From positions 142,658,102 to 142,722,101 of the forward strand of contig NC_086247.1 in the NCBI RefSeq assembly GCF_021018805.1: 64,000 bases of DNA. The letters are read 5' to 3'. The position numbers and the translations under genes are program-made. This document shows, piece by piece, positions 51,501 to 63,700 of the stretch. This DNA is from Prinia subflava (lineage: Eukaryota > Chordata > Aves > Passeriformes > Cisticolidae). Below the pieces are notes generated by a model that was not told where the DNA came from, did no database searches, and saw only the letters and a program-made list of their open reading frames with translations. Each line of letters begins with the position of its first letter. Within the stretch, counting starts at the first letter, position 1.

Positions 51501-54500
51501 GGTGGATGGGTATTTATTTTTTTGGAAGAATAGTGCAACTTAAGTTGAAAATAGAGAGTAAGGTAAACAGTAGTCAGAAATATAGCTCAGGTAAATTGTC
51601 ATGATATTCTTAAACATATCTAGCACCTTTTAACTGTTGTACAGTCATTTATTATTCTAGACCAATGTTTCCCAAAATAGATGTCATTAAACTCTTCCAA
51701 CTTTACAAATTGTCTTGTATTTGCACATTATATCCATATCTTCAGCATAAGATTCCAATAAACATCAATTTATTTTGTCCTGAAATTGTATTTAAATTGG
51801 TTATAGGTATTTGTCCTTTCATTTAACTTAATTTGATCAACCAAATCAAATAGCCTTCTGAAATCCACTACGTTGCAAAACACGTGGTAATTTTATGGGC
51901 CTCAGCCAAAGAGTAAGTGAAAATCAAAGATTTATATCTACACAGGGTTTGCTCAGGTCAGTTAGGAATTGTAACCCTTCTGATGTGAGGCTAAGCAAAG
52001 AACATGCAGTATGCTTTTCTTTTTACAAGTGTATCTTCAGGGGTCAGCAAAAAGAAAGTGTGTAAGGACATTCCCAGAATATCAACTGCTATAAATCAAA
52101 GCTATATAACTAGACTACTCTATTCAGTATATTAATTCAGGCCATACTTATTTATGTTACATGAATTTTAAAGTAAAATCAGATGATTTCATCTTACTAG
52201 AATTTAAGAGCTTTTATTAGAGTAGTAGGAATTGCATATTTCATTGAAACTTTATGCAGTTACAAATGAAACCATTGCTTTAGGAATTTCATAGGAAAGA
52301 TATTGCCACCCCTAAAGAAAATTTATAATTTTATTTTCAATGCAAAATTCAGAAGACTTCATCTTTACACTCTCAGTATATCCCCCTCAACAGTATTGCT
52401 TGGTATCACCACACAGCCACTCTTTCATCTGCAGATGCAATGGTCTTTAAAAAGCATTTCTAAAACAGCTACCAGCCTCTGCTGCAGAAGTTCTTTTCAA
52501 TTATTCTCAAAAGAGTGCTAGAACAAAAACCCCACCAAACAACAAAACACAGAAGTTGGAGCCAACAGCTAAATAATGGGTTTTAAATAGTATTGGGAGA
52601 AAGCCAGTACAGCAACTGTTTCTGGACAGGATTCATAATCTGTTTTATTCTGTGCTGAATGTCATAAACTACCTTTCTAATCATGTTTGAATGTGCTGCA
52701 AGCTCATTCAAGAACATAACATGCCTAAACAACAGTTTTATGGCACCTTGCAACTTCAATCTAGAGAAATGCTGAATGACGTTCTCTACAATTCCTTCTC
52801 TCTAAAAGATGCACAAAAGTCTAAATGCAAACAAATTTGGACAGAAAGGATGCATAATGCACAGACTTTATTCTGACACACAGGATGCCAGATATATCAA
52901 ACCATGATGATAAAGGGTTGTAAACCTTTGAAACCTGTGTCAAAGTGGCCTGTGGTGTGTAATGTATGTCATAGTTAAGAAGCAGCAGGAAGCAGAGTGC
53001 CACAGCTGCTGTTGTAGATGCTGTAATCTTCTCCTATAAGTATATAGGCTATATCATCTTTCAGGGGTGGATAAACATCTATGACATCATTGGGTAGGTT
53101 GAACAGAAAGTCTGGAATCCCCAGTCCAGTGTAGGGCTAGGTTCAGGTTACATTAAATGGCTCAGGGATGTGTCCAACAAAATTGTGAGTCTTCTAGGTT
53201 GAAGACATCAACCTGTTTCAGTGTTTCACTGTCTGCATTATGTGCTTTTTTATTATTTCATATTGAAATTTCTCTTGCTGCAATTTTTGTTCATTATTTC
53301 TCTTCTTTTTCCTTCCTTTGTCCTCTTTTGTCCAAAATACAGGCTCCATCTCTACAGTCAACTTGCTGGAAAAAAAAGCAGCAATTAATTTCTTTCCATT
53401 GCTATTCTGTAACTAGTTTATCTGTGTTTTCTCTCTTTGTGGTAATAGGCACAAATACGTGTTCAGGGAACACCTGAGTAAAAGTCCTTCCTCTCTGTAG
53501 GCAGGGGAATTTCCAGTGTGAGTCTAGTTGCTTCTATCTCCTTCTTCTGTCCTGATGGTAATGATCATATTATGACACCATAGCTCATGAGACAGCCCTC
53601 TTTTTAGTCACTAGAGTGAAATTAGGTTTTGTACCCACAAAGGGTTCAGGCCACCTGTAAAACAGGAATGACAGGTTTAGCCTAGCTACATCCTGGTTGT
53701 CTCACAATGGACTGATAAACCTAATTATCAATGAAATTAAACTTGGAATTGCTTTTAGCCTAAACTCAGTCAAAAAGTAAATAAAAAGGTGAAGTTTTGG
53801 CTTTCCAGGTTTCTTATTTAAAAAAATAAGACCTGGTCATCTCCAGGTCAGGAGATGCTCTATTTTGTTTAGAAAAAGCATAGGTGGCAATCCAACTAAG
53901 CTGTCTGTAGAGATGCAGGATGTGAACACAGGCATACACACTGCTAAGAGACATATTTTCTCTAATAGTTTATCTTCAGCACAAGATCTTGATGGAAAAT
54001 AGATGCTTTTACCTGCACTGAATTGTCTAAAGCTAAGGAATCTGTATTCAGGCTTATTTCCAAAGAGAATAATTCCTTTAGGCAGAAATTTCATGTTGAG
54101 CAGGTAAGAACAACCAGTGTCTAAATGAAGTATTCAGAGGTTAAAGCTGCCTGGGCAACATAATTTTTGCAACAACTACTGGGGTTTTTTAAAATATGTG
54201 AGTCTAAAATCAAAAAAATTTCGACATTATATTAAGCAAATGATTCATGAAAAAAATTGCATGTAGTGGTAAGAAGTAGTCAGAATCTGCATTTGAAAGA
54301 GGTTTAAAAATGGTTTTATAGGAAAGAGGAGGAGGAGAGGAGTGTGATGAAACTATGCAAAATTATGTGTTGCAAAAATATCATATATTTTCTCCTGTAT
54401 TTATTCTGATACCAGTTTAATCTGAATAAAAGTAACATTGCTGGCACTAATATATGGCAGCTCTGAGAGTGTTTACATGATTGCCACACCAATTGTTAAT

Positions 54501-55852
54501 AATCTTTTAGGTAAAGAACAAAAGGCATGAATTTTTAATCCAGTTACATATTTTTCCTTTTCTGAAAAGTTAATAGTTCTTTCAAAAGGATTTTTTTCCA
54601 GCAATGAACCATAAGGCCATGTCTTCTCCAAGATTTCACATTGATCCAGTTTGTTCTGTCTAATTGCATTGATTTAATGTTATTGAACTGAAAACTCTTA
54701 CTACCACTGTAATGCAGTCTTAAGGTGGATTCCTTTGAAATTGATACATCCACATGTATTGGGTTTTTTCAAACTCAGCTACCATTCTATCTTTTCTTGT
54801 AATACATCATGTACATCCCACCACAAACAATGAAATAGCAGACCAGGGAGGATTCAACTGACAGTAAAAAAATCATAAACTCCAGTAGTCCTTTCCAAGT
54901 ATCAATTAGCTTGGCAGCATTGTATGTACCACATAGAATACTGAAAAGAGAAAGAAGATTGTACCCTGCATGAAGTTTTATAGGATCACAGCAAGTATAT
55001 TGAGAACATACCCTCACATATAAAGAAACAGATACTCTGCCAGTCTCATCCTCTTCCCATGCCCGGGACATTAATCATGACACAAGTTATCATATGCAAA
55101 GTCATCACTTATGGAAGAATTCCAGGGAAGTCAGTTCAAACACTGATCTTTACATTCCAAATAGCTGTATATGATCAGATTACTGTCACCCTTCTGTCTG
55201 CTCTCTGGAATCAGAAAGAAAATACTTTTGCCTTGTAGACAAGGGTACCAGTAGGGTTGTGAAACCATCAATCATTTTTGAAGGTCCAGTTTGCTTCCTC
55301 TTTCATGCATTTTAGAGTCTTTTACTGGCCTGATGGCCAAGAGAAAGGAGACACTTATCTTCACCCTAGGGACTTTAAAGTGTCAGTGATGTGTTCTTTG
55401 GAAGAGTGGAAGTGGTGATGGGATGTGGAAGTGGTCTTGCCATATGTCAAGACACATCATTATGTGCTCCATGTATTGTCAGCTTCATTTCACCCAGCAT
55501 CTGTGAAACATAAAGAGGAATCCTGGAGGATATGTCTGCTAAGTGGACATGAAGGACTTGGAAGATTAGAGCTGTCCAGAACAATGCACTTCAAATTCTC
55601 CTAAATGATCACTGCAGTGAAGTGGATTGTGTTTCTCTGTGTTTCTCTGGAATTTCCAGGAGACAGCAGGTCTGGGTAATGAATAGGTTGCAACGAAGAA
55701 AATGTTAAGTGGAACAGGTACTTCCTGGTAACAGTTCTTGATAGCTTGTCTTTCTGTGTGCCAAAATGAGTATTCTGAAGGGATTCAAATTATGGGAAAT
55801 GTTCTTTCTCCACAAAAACAATTGGGATACATTTTTAAGTGTTCACAGATAC
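48578..55852. other. Single-copy non-coding DNA
   Basis: No transposon was recognised. A minus-strand exon-like segment (54787-54940) is discussed as a finding. A short C/A-rich patch at about 52522-52551 and a 10 bp tandem duplication at 55631-55650 are minor. Open frames such as 50129-50320 and 53157-53477 show only hydrophobic stretches expected from T-rich DNA. Confidence 0.55.
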
Positions 55853-56449
55853 TGTTGACATTTTACCCCAACTGCCAGCTAAACCCCATAGAGCTACTCA
55901 TTCACTCACTCACCCTTCTTCCCCAAAGGATGGGGGAGGCAATTGGAAGAATGAAAGTGAGAAAAGCCATGGTTTGAGATAAAGGCAGTTTAGTAGGGGA
56001 GGCAAAAGCTGCACACAAGCAAAACAAAATAAGGAATTCATTCAGCACTTTCCATCGTCAGACTGGTGTTCAGCCATCTCCAGGACAGCAGGGCCCCATC
56101 ATGTGCAGTTGTGACTTGGGAAGATAAATGCCATCAGTCCAAACGTTCCCATCTTTCCTTCTTCTCACGACAGTTTTATCAGTTTTATACAGGCCATGAC
56201 ACCATTTGATGTGGGACATCTATCTTTGCTCATGTGGGGTCATCTCTCCCAGTTGTGTCAGCTCCCAGATCTTGTGCACCCCCAGCCTCTTCCCTGGTGG
56301 GGTGGGGTGAGAGGCAGAAAAGTCCTCTGGGTAAGCCCTGATCAGCAATAACAAAAACATTCTATGTTATCAACATTGTTTCCAGCTCAAAATCAAAACA
56401 TAGCACCACTGTAAAGAAAATTACCTCCATCCCAGTCAAAACCAGCACA
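55853..56449 (-). mobile_element. Solo LTR of an avian endogenous retrovirus (probably ERVL type)
   Basis: A 597 bp LTR in minus orientation. Read on the minus strand it opens with tgtgctggttttgactggg at 56449, and it ends in ...tgtcaaca at 55853, giving the canonical TG...CA ends. In between are segments I recognise from a widespread bird LTR family: 'aaaacatagcaccactgtaaa', 'ttatcaacattgtttccagc', 'cctggtggggtggggtgaga', and 'cagccatctccaggacagca' (all as plus-strand text). A TATA-type box (tataaaac on the minus strand) lies at 56183-56189. No gag, pol or env sequence and no second copy is adjacent, so it is a solo LTR left by recombination. The five bases outside each end (gatac and aatat) agree at three positions, compatible with a decayed 5 bp target duplication. 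The subfamily name is not assigned. Confidence 0.88.
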
Positions 56450-57419
56450 AATATCTGTGAAAAATATACTTCTTTTCTGTGTAAACAAATATTTTGGGAA
56501 TGTTTCAGACATTATTTGACTCAAAATTGCCATTAGTATTAGTATTTGTATGCTTAGTATTTTGTGGGACTTCAACACATTTGCATAAATTGCAAAATGC
56601 TGGAAACTAAAGACAGTACTTTGTCTTACTTCGGGCTAGATTTTTCATTGTGGTGGAAGATACTAAGAATATAAATGTAAAAGCACATAAATTTAAAAGC
56701 ATACAGCAAAATGCATATTAAAACAAACTATATGCCTTCACTATAACTTAAAATCTCCTGCAGATGAATTCTCAAGTATATTCATTCTCCTGGGAAACAT
56801 GAACTAGTCTCCACAAAGCCCTATGAATAAGCTCTATATTATAAGGTAGTAAAGATTTTATAAACTTAAGGAAATTATTCTTTCCTGGGTGTATGAAGGT
56901 TTTTGTAGGACTTGAATTGCAAAGGTAAATTGCAGCCAAAACTAGGGCTATTCTACCCCCAAAATGTTATCATTTTTCTAAGGTAGTCATCAATGGCATT
57001 GTTCCAGAGCTCTGTGCTCACATGTTGCATACAATTATGGTGTTATTAGGAATTCTTTCGGATAGACACTATCTTTGCGTGTTTGCTTTGTTTTAAAGGG
57101 TGAGTATAGCCCAGTCTTCCTTGAATCCTCTGGGCACCATTTCACAACAGTATTATTTTCCTAGAAAAGTTTATCTTTACCATTCATTTTGTCTACTTTT
57201 CACCTGCAGAAGGAAGAGGAGCTGGGAATTAATAGGAGCATAACCCAGTGCCATTCTGCAGAGACAGGCCAGTCTGACTGTGCTCAGGTTGCCTGTTTGT
57301 GAAGGTGTGTGCACTGATACTCATCCGGGAGCTGCAGATTGGGATTACTGTGCATGTTTCATATGATTACTCTGTGACTGACACGAGCTGGTACAGTTTC
57401 TTTTGTCTGGTGTCTTATT
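56450..57419. other. Spacer between two LTRs; includes possible short retroviral leader
   Basis: No gag, pol or env similarity was seen. Going left from 57419, the first bases should be the untranslated leader of the provirus whose primer-binding site is at 57420-57437, but no boundary between leader and host DNA is visible. The rest looks single-copy. Confidence 0.55.
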
Positions 57420-57437
57420 GCCTCACGTTGGGCACCA
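57420..57437 (-). other. Retroviral primer-binding site (tRNA-Lys type)
   Basis: Read on the minus strand, these 18 bases match the primer-binding site complementary to the 3' end of lysine tRNA (the Lys-1,2 type used by many betaretrovirus-like ERVK elements) at 16 of 18 positions, judged from memory of that motif. The two differences are one C-to-T and one G-to-A change, as expected from decay. It starts two bases after the LTR's terminal CA, the normal spacing. It fixes the orientation and identifies the adjacent LTR as a 5' LTR. Confidence 0.8.
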
Positions 57438-57439
57438 GC

Positions 57440-57954
57440 TGACACGGCCGGTAGAACCTCAGCCAGCTCTGACTCCTGGCTGTGCCCAGGGCTGTTCCAA
57501 AATTCCACCAGCAGATTCAGGTAATGGAGCAGAACAGAGTCATTCTTCTATGGCAATAGGTATTACGTTGTCTAGACTTCAGAGCAAGGACTAGAGAAGG
57601 CTCTCCTTCGTATGAATCTCAGAGACCTTTATCCCTCAAGACAAGGGGGAACAAAAAAGAGCAGGAGACAAAGCCCGCTCCCACTTTTAAACCCGAGGGG
57701 TGGGAGTGTGAAACAAGCAGGTGATTGGCCCCAGGACAGATGGACAGGGGTTTTTCCATAACATAGGAAGGGTCAGGAGAAAGATGGACAGCTGACCAAA
57801 GCTTCTAGGGACAGGGCAGGGGTAGGAGAGGTAGACAAAAAGACAAAAAGGGGGAGACATGCTTGGACAACACCTGACCCATTGGGCGGGGGGAAACAGG
57901 GAAGAACCATTGAGATACAGAACTCAAAACAGCTTAACAAAAACCCGCCACACA
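57440..57954 (-). mobile_element. 5' LTR of a truncated ERVK-like provirus
   Basis: An LTR of about 515 bp in minus orientation. It starts near 57954 with tgtgtggcggg (or at 57952 with tgtggcggg) and ends with ...ccgtgtca at 57440. Promoter features on the minus strand are a CCAAT motif at 57724-57728 in 'ggccaatcacctg', a TATA-like 'gggtttaaaag' at about 57683-57692, and a likely polyadenylation signal variant (gataaa) at 57628-57633. The spacing of TATA, polyadenylation motif and U5 fits a retroviral LTR. A primer-binding site follows directly. No internal genes and no 3' LTR exist to the left, so no intact provirus remains and no target duplication can be paired. The subfamily is unassigned. 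Confidence 0.85.
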
Positions 57955-58786
57955 AGTGACCAGTCTCTGTGATCATTCCATGAACAAGGCACGTGCTGTG
58001 CCACAGCCTGTGAAGGAGGCTTTGGTGGCAGGTGAAAGCACTTGCTGCAGTAAAGACATGGAGAGGCCCCGGTCTCAGCACGAGATCGGATATTTCACTG
58101 TTCTACCAGAGGATCTCAAACAAGCCCTAGGATTTCTCTCCTTTCCCTGTAGGTGATAATATACAAGTGACACAAGGCTCAATGCAGCATCAGTGTCTTT
58201 AGGCGGCAGATAAGCAAGCGAGTATTAGCTAGTTAAATAAACACACTAAACAGCCATATTTTGCTTCAACAAAGTATAGTGAACAACATTGCCCTTTAGG
58301 GGATATATAAAGTAGAACTAAGCTACTAAAAATGTAAATTTATTCCTCAGCATATTGCTGTTCAAACTGGGAATATTCAGATGTCTCTGAGGCATTGCTG
58401 GATAATTTTATCAGTTTATGGCCACAATACTTCAGGGCCAGATAATAATGTTAGTTCCTTAAAATGAAATCAGAGGAAAGCAATTTTTTTCCTATTTGAC
58501 AGTTCTGGAGGTCCCAAAGTCCTCTTCTGCTTGTCATCTTAATTCAGCTTATCTCAGCCTGTTCAAATTAATATATGGTGTCAGAAAACATGAACCAAAG
58601 TTAAGTAATTCATAGTGTCATTTCCAATATGTTATTATCATATTTTTGTATCATGTGCATTTTATAAAAATATAGGACCAGCTTAACAGATCTCTGCAGA
58701 GCAAGGTGAGAGAAATTTTGAACTTAATGAGAATGTCACAATTAACAGTAGAACTAAACCCAGAATTAGGTATTTCATAGTTGAAA

Positions 58787-58829
58787 TTTATTCATTCATT
58801 TATTCATTCCCTCATACATTCATTCATTG
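58787..58829. repeat. Imperfect (ATTC)n tetranucleotide repeat
   Basis: About ten TTCA/ATTC units with substitutions in the middle (ccctcatac). A simple repeat without further meaning. Confidence 0.9.
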
Positions 58830-60734
58830 AAAGTGTTCTCACTGACTTCCTTGGAAGCAGCTGTGCATGTTATAAAGAGGAAATGTAATAAGGATGAAGG
58901 AACATGTAACATGGTTTCAATTTGATATTCTCCATAAAATGCATTACTGTTTCGTTAAATAAAGTCTGATTTCTAGACGATTATGTCTTGATAGCTGGTG
59001 TAACCTTAAAAATAAGAACACCAGAAAAGTCAGTTCCACTCATGTTCTTGATGTCAGGCTGGAATTACTTACAGAGAAGTAAATTAAGGTTATGATTTCA
59101 AAGATTTTTATATATTGTCTTTTAGATAATATTAAGGTATCCAGGGAAAAGAATTGTGTTCCTGCCAGACAAGAAGAGAAAAAATGTGCCATTCCCTTTT
59201 GCCACTCCCCAGTCCCCACGCAGAAAGAGAAGAGGGCACACTGGCTTAATGCAACTAGATTATTTTACCATGTCAGTTAAAGGTTTTTTATTTTCCTCAT
59301 ATTTCTGGAGCCTGCTTTCTGCATTAATATTTAATTTAATGTCAATAATTATGAGATAGAAAAGTAAAGCCCACTTACATGCTTGTAAGACACTGTAAGT
59401 TTTAGTACTCAAAAGAGTACAAAAGAAACTTTTCAAATTTTGAGTTTGTTTAGTCAGTATTATTTGATACAAAAATACATAAATAATTATCTGCACCAGC
59501 AATATTCCCTACATTGTCAGAGATATGTGAAATTATGACCACAGTGTCTCATTCTCTATTTTGTACAAACTTCTTTCCCCCTAAAATGCAAAGCTTTAAT
59601 AAATTGAATAAGTATGATGGAGAATGAGTAGAAGATTAATTGCCTAAACTGAGGATGAAATTTGCAAGTAGCATAAAAGTGGTTATGAATTTAAGAAAAA
59701 GTATGCATGTTAAAAATTCTGCCTACAGTTGGAGAAAAAAACTCACAAAAACCCAAGCAAAGCAACAAAAAACAACAACAGCAATATATATTTAGGAGTA
59801 TTCAGGTCGATTAATGGATTTATTAATTCATGTGAGATAAAAATATCTGTAACATTTCACTAAAAGGTACTAAAGAACAGAAAATTGTATCCTTTTGGTA
59901 TACAAATATATGTTTAGTAACAGACTGATTTTACCAGTGACATAGACAGACTCACAAACAAAAGTATTTCTGGTTACATTTCCTCTCAGATATGAGTTTC
60001 TCCAGTAAGTCTGTTTCTATCATTTACTGTTATCATCCTATACTGAGAAACAAGGGCAGACTACTTCCAACACTCTGTTGAAAGTTTTCTTTCTTAAAAT
60101 CTGTCAGTAGAACATAAATGTCACTAAAATCTGCCAGATGTTAATGACTCCAAGGGATTCTTTTTTATTATTTAGGTGTTATTTATTGTTTGAATTGTAA
60201 AGCAACAACAGAAAACCCAATTCTTTATTATACCTCCAAACTATTGCAATGTAGACATAATTTAACCTTTGATCTAGTTCTCAGCATAAATTTTGCCATT
60301 TCTCCTTTTTTTTTTTTAATATGTATCTTATACCCATAATGGTATTACCTGAATGTCTCTCAATAGCCCATTATAGTGCAGTCATCAAATTGTCAGTGTA
60401 AAACAGTTCTTTGTTCTGGAATGCACACTTCAAAGATTATGTTAACAAATTGGAATGCAGCAAGGAAATGACCTACAAGAATGTTCAAGGTCTGGAAAGC
60501 CTGCTATAAAAAACAGAAACTTTGCATCTGTTTAATTTATCTAAGAGATTAAGAGCTGTCTTGATCCTATTCAACAGGAAAAGTATTTTAGATAGTAGAT
60601 TAATTTTTAATCTAGCAGAAAAGAAAGTGCTAAAGAATCCAGAAGTTGAAAGCTGATATATGACAATACATTCAGTCTGGAAAAAAGGTGGAATACATAA
60701 CAAAGAAATAATTTAAGTACATGAGAAACCTACC

Positions 60735-60758
60735 TATATATATATATATATATATATA
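60735..60758. repeat. (TA)12 microsatellite
   Basis: Twelve perfect TA units flanked on both sides by CCTACC-type words (cctacc before, cctacct after), so the TA array sits inside a small direct repeat. Confidence 0.95.
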
Positions 60759-63700
60759 CCTACCTCATATATACAACCTGGATGTTGTACATAATCCAAC
60801 AGTTGAATTTACATTTTTGACTTCTTTTCTTTTTAATCATGACCTAGAGTTAAAAGAATGCTCAAGTTTTGTAATCAGCAAGTGATTTACTTTTTTTTCA
60901 CTGATAAGAAGAAAATACATTTTCAAAGTTTCTGTTTTTCCACCCATCACACATGTAGTAAACGTGTATTGAGCAACCTAATTTGTTCACATGGTTCTCA
61001 CATTTCACAGTAAGACACTTGCAACTCAAAATTTGGAGTTCACCCTAATGAAGAAAATTTTGCTGTCTAATTACTTGACTTAAATATTGTTTCATAACTT
61101 GGAGTCTAGGAATTGTATATCTGGTAACAAAACACAGTGCACAAAAGTCCCTTCCAAAAGCAATCTGCAAATTTGGCATAATTATTTTTGTGTCCCCATA
61201 GGAATTTCTGCACCCTATATCCAGACCATATGACAGGCTGGTAGCTTTGGCAGTACTCTTCTCACAGTTGAGGTATGTTCACCTGAACCACAAAAAGAAG
61301 AGGGTCCTATAGAATCAGTTGCTCCTCACTGCATAGTTAGGAAATTTGGGAAGCAGCAATATTTTCTCCAAGTCTGTTCCTTCTTCACTGTCTGTTAAAC
61401 AATATTGCCACTGCAGTTGCAGTTGGGGAACTTGAATCTTCAGATTTGTGATAGAGGTCTCTGAGCTCAACTCCTAGACAGAGTCTTTTTAGAGGACTTC
61501 GTAAGAGAAATATCTAATTTCTGTGTGATTACTAGCTTATAGTAATGATCACATTTTTCAGAGTTTTCAAGAAACAATTTTAGATACAGAGAACACCCCT
61601 GACCACTCATAAAATTTTCATGTTTAAAGTGGGCACTGATGAGTTTGGATGGCTATCATTAACTCATATTTGAGCACTGGGGTCAGGTTGGTGCTATTAG
61701 ATTTAACAGTCTCACTTTAAGAATATAAATACTACTGCCTATCTGGGCCTCACACTTTAGGATATTATAAGAGCTCAGCACCCTGGTGCTTCCATCTAGA
61801 GCTTTGGATACACTGCTGGGTATTATCTGTGTTAGCTCCACACAGATAATCTGCTTGACCAGAAGTTGCACTGACTGACCCTCTGTGAGGATATATTAGT
61901 CCTTTGCTGCTTTTATGCCTCCCACTTCCTTATTCAGCATCCTTTTAATTTCTCTAATTCTCAGATTTGCTGTGCACTATTTGGTTTGGATATTCCTTTT
62001 TTTCTTCTTAGTTTTTCATGGTTTTACTTATAGTCCACCCTGGTGGTATTAGCCATGAAATTGGCACCAAAGCACATTAACAGCACAATGTTAGTTTTCC
62101 CTCTTGTGTGATGACTGAGACGCTACTAATCTGTGAACTGTTTAAAACCTGTCTGTATACTGTTTAACATTATCAAAGCAAGGCTACATTTAACTCCTAA
62201 ACAGGAACCTCTGGAAGATATCTTAAGACTCAGTTTTTAACAAACTGTTTTATCAAATAGTTTGATACATAATTTTGGGTCAGACATTGTTCTGTAAAGT
62301 CACAAATACAAATGTCTTTAAGGGTTAAATCATTGCTTATGCCACAACAGTACAGTAGGACAGTCAGTGAACTGTTTTGAACTATGTCTCATTGGATAAG
62401 AAAATAAATAGTCTTTTAATAATAAAATCTTCCTTTTCACATTTAATTTTGTTTCCAGTACAGATAGTTTAGATACCAATCTAAGATATGCAAGTAGCTC
62501 CTATGCTGGATGAAAATCAAATGTGTAAAACATATTTTAGAGATTAACTGAAAACAATCAAATCTATTTCATAAAACTATCCATATTATGGTTTTATGAG
62601 ATAAATTTTCTCAAATGAAATCTGATAACAATAATAAACTGAACCATTTTTAAAAATTATTTTTAAATAATAGCAAAAGAAAGTAGAGAAGATGATGAAT
62701 GTAGTTCTATAATCATGTACACATGCTATGGCTGATGTCAGTGTGATAGGCAACTGCATTCATTTTAACCAGATCAAAGATTAAATCAAAGCTGCCTTGT
62801 CCTTGTATAGTTTTTCCTAACAAACTAGACATGAAAGATTTTCTTTCATTCAATGTTCAGTCATTACATTGCTTTTTACCATTAAAGGCTGGATGATTAT
62901 CTTAAACTTTGTTTCATACTTTTAATAAAACAGAATTTACACTCCGAGTTTTGATAATATTGGTTTTTAACAAAAATCTCAGTTCTACTATCCATCATGA
63001 AAACTGTGCCTTCTTTATAATGTGTTTTTCCCTGTTTTCATGAAATCCTGAATCTATGTGCAGAGTTGCAATTTACTAAATGTCATGGATGGGTCATCTG
63101 ACCAGTAGTTTGAGCAAAAAATTCATATTCCATGATTCTGAAGGCTGAAAGGTTAATACAGAACAGATGCTGCTTTGGAGGAAACCATTCCAGGCAATGC
63201 TTTTCAATCAATGAGATGCTATTATGAACAATAGAACCAATTTCTTTTAATCAATGAACCTTTATTACGACATTTACTAAGAGAAGCTCTATGCAGTTTG
63301 TATAAACCATTCCGCAATCTTCGAAAAACAATTCCTTTTGTTCTTGAAGCCTTTTTATGGTTTCTCTAGTTTTGCTCATTTTAAGGTGGTGCGCTGGATT
63401 TACACTCTACCTTCCTGATTAAAGAAAAAACAGCAAAAGAAACTTGGTAGCAAACATGCATTTAAACCTGAGGTTCAGTAAGGGCTATGTGGAGTCGTGC
63501 TGGGCAGTGGGTGCACTGAGCCCTGTCACAAGTATTTCAGCCCACATCTTTGGTGTGGAAGATTTTGTTCAGCATGAGGGCCACTGTCGGATTATACCCT
63601 TTTCTGACCCAGAGATAGGGCAACTGAGAGGTATTTCAAAAACTTTTATTCCATTTTCAGTCTCATGTGAAGAGTGAGACAGTACAGATGTTACAATTCA

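Noticed and set aside
57403..58156. Open frames on both strands in a GC-richer region, which could suggest a gene
   Set aside because: They overlap the minus-strand LTR, its primer-binding site and its right flank. The GC content is explained by the LTR.
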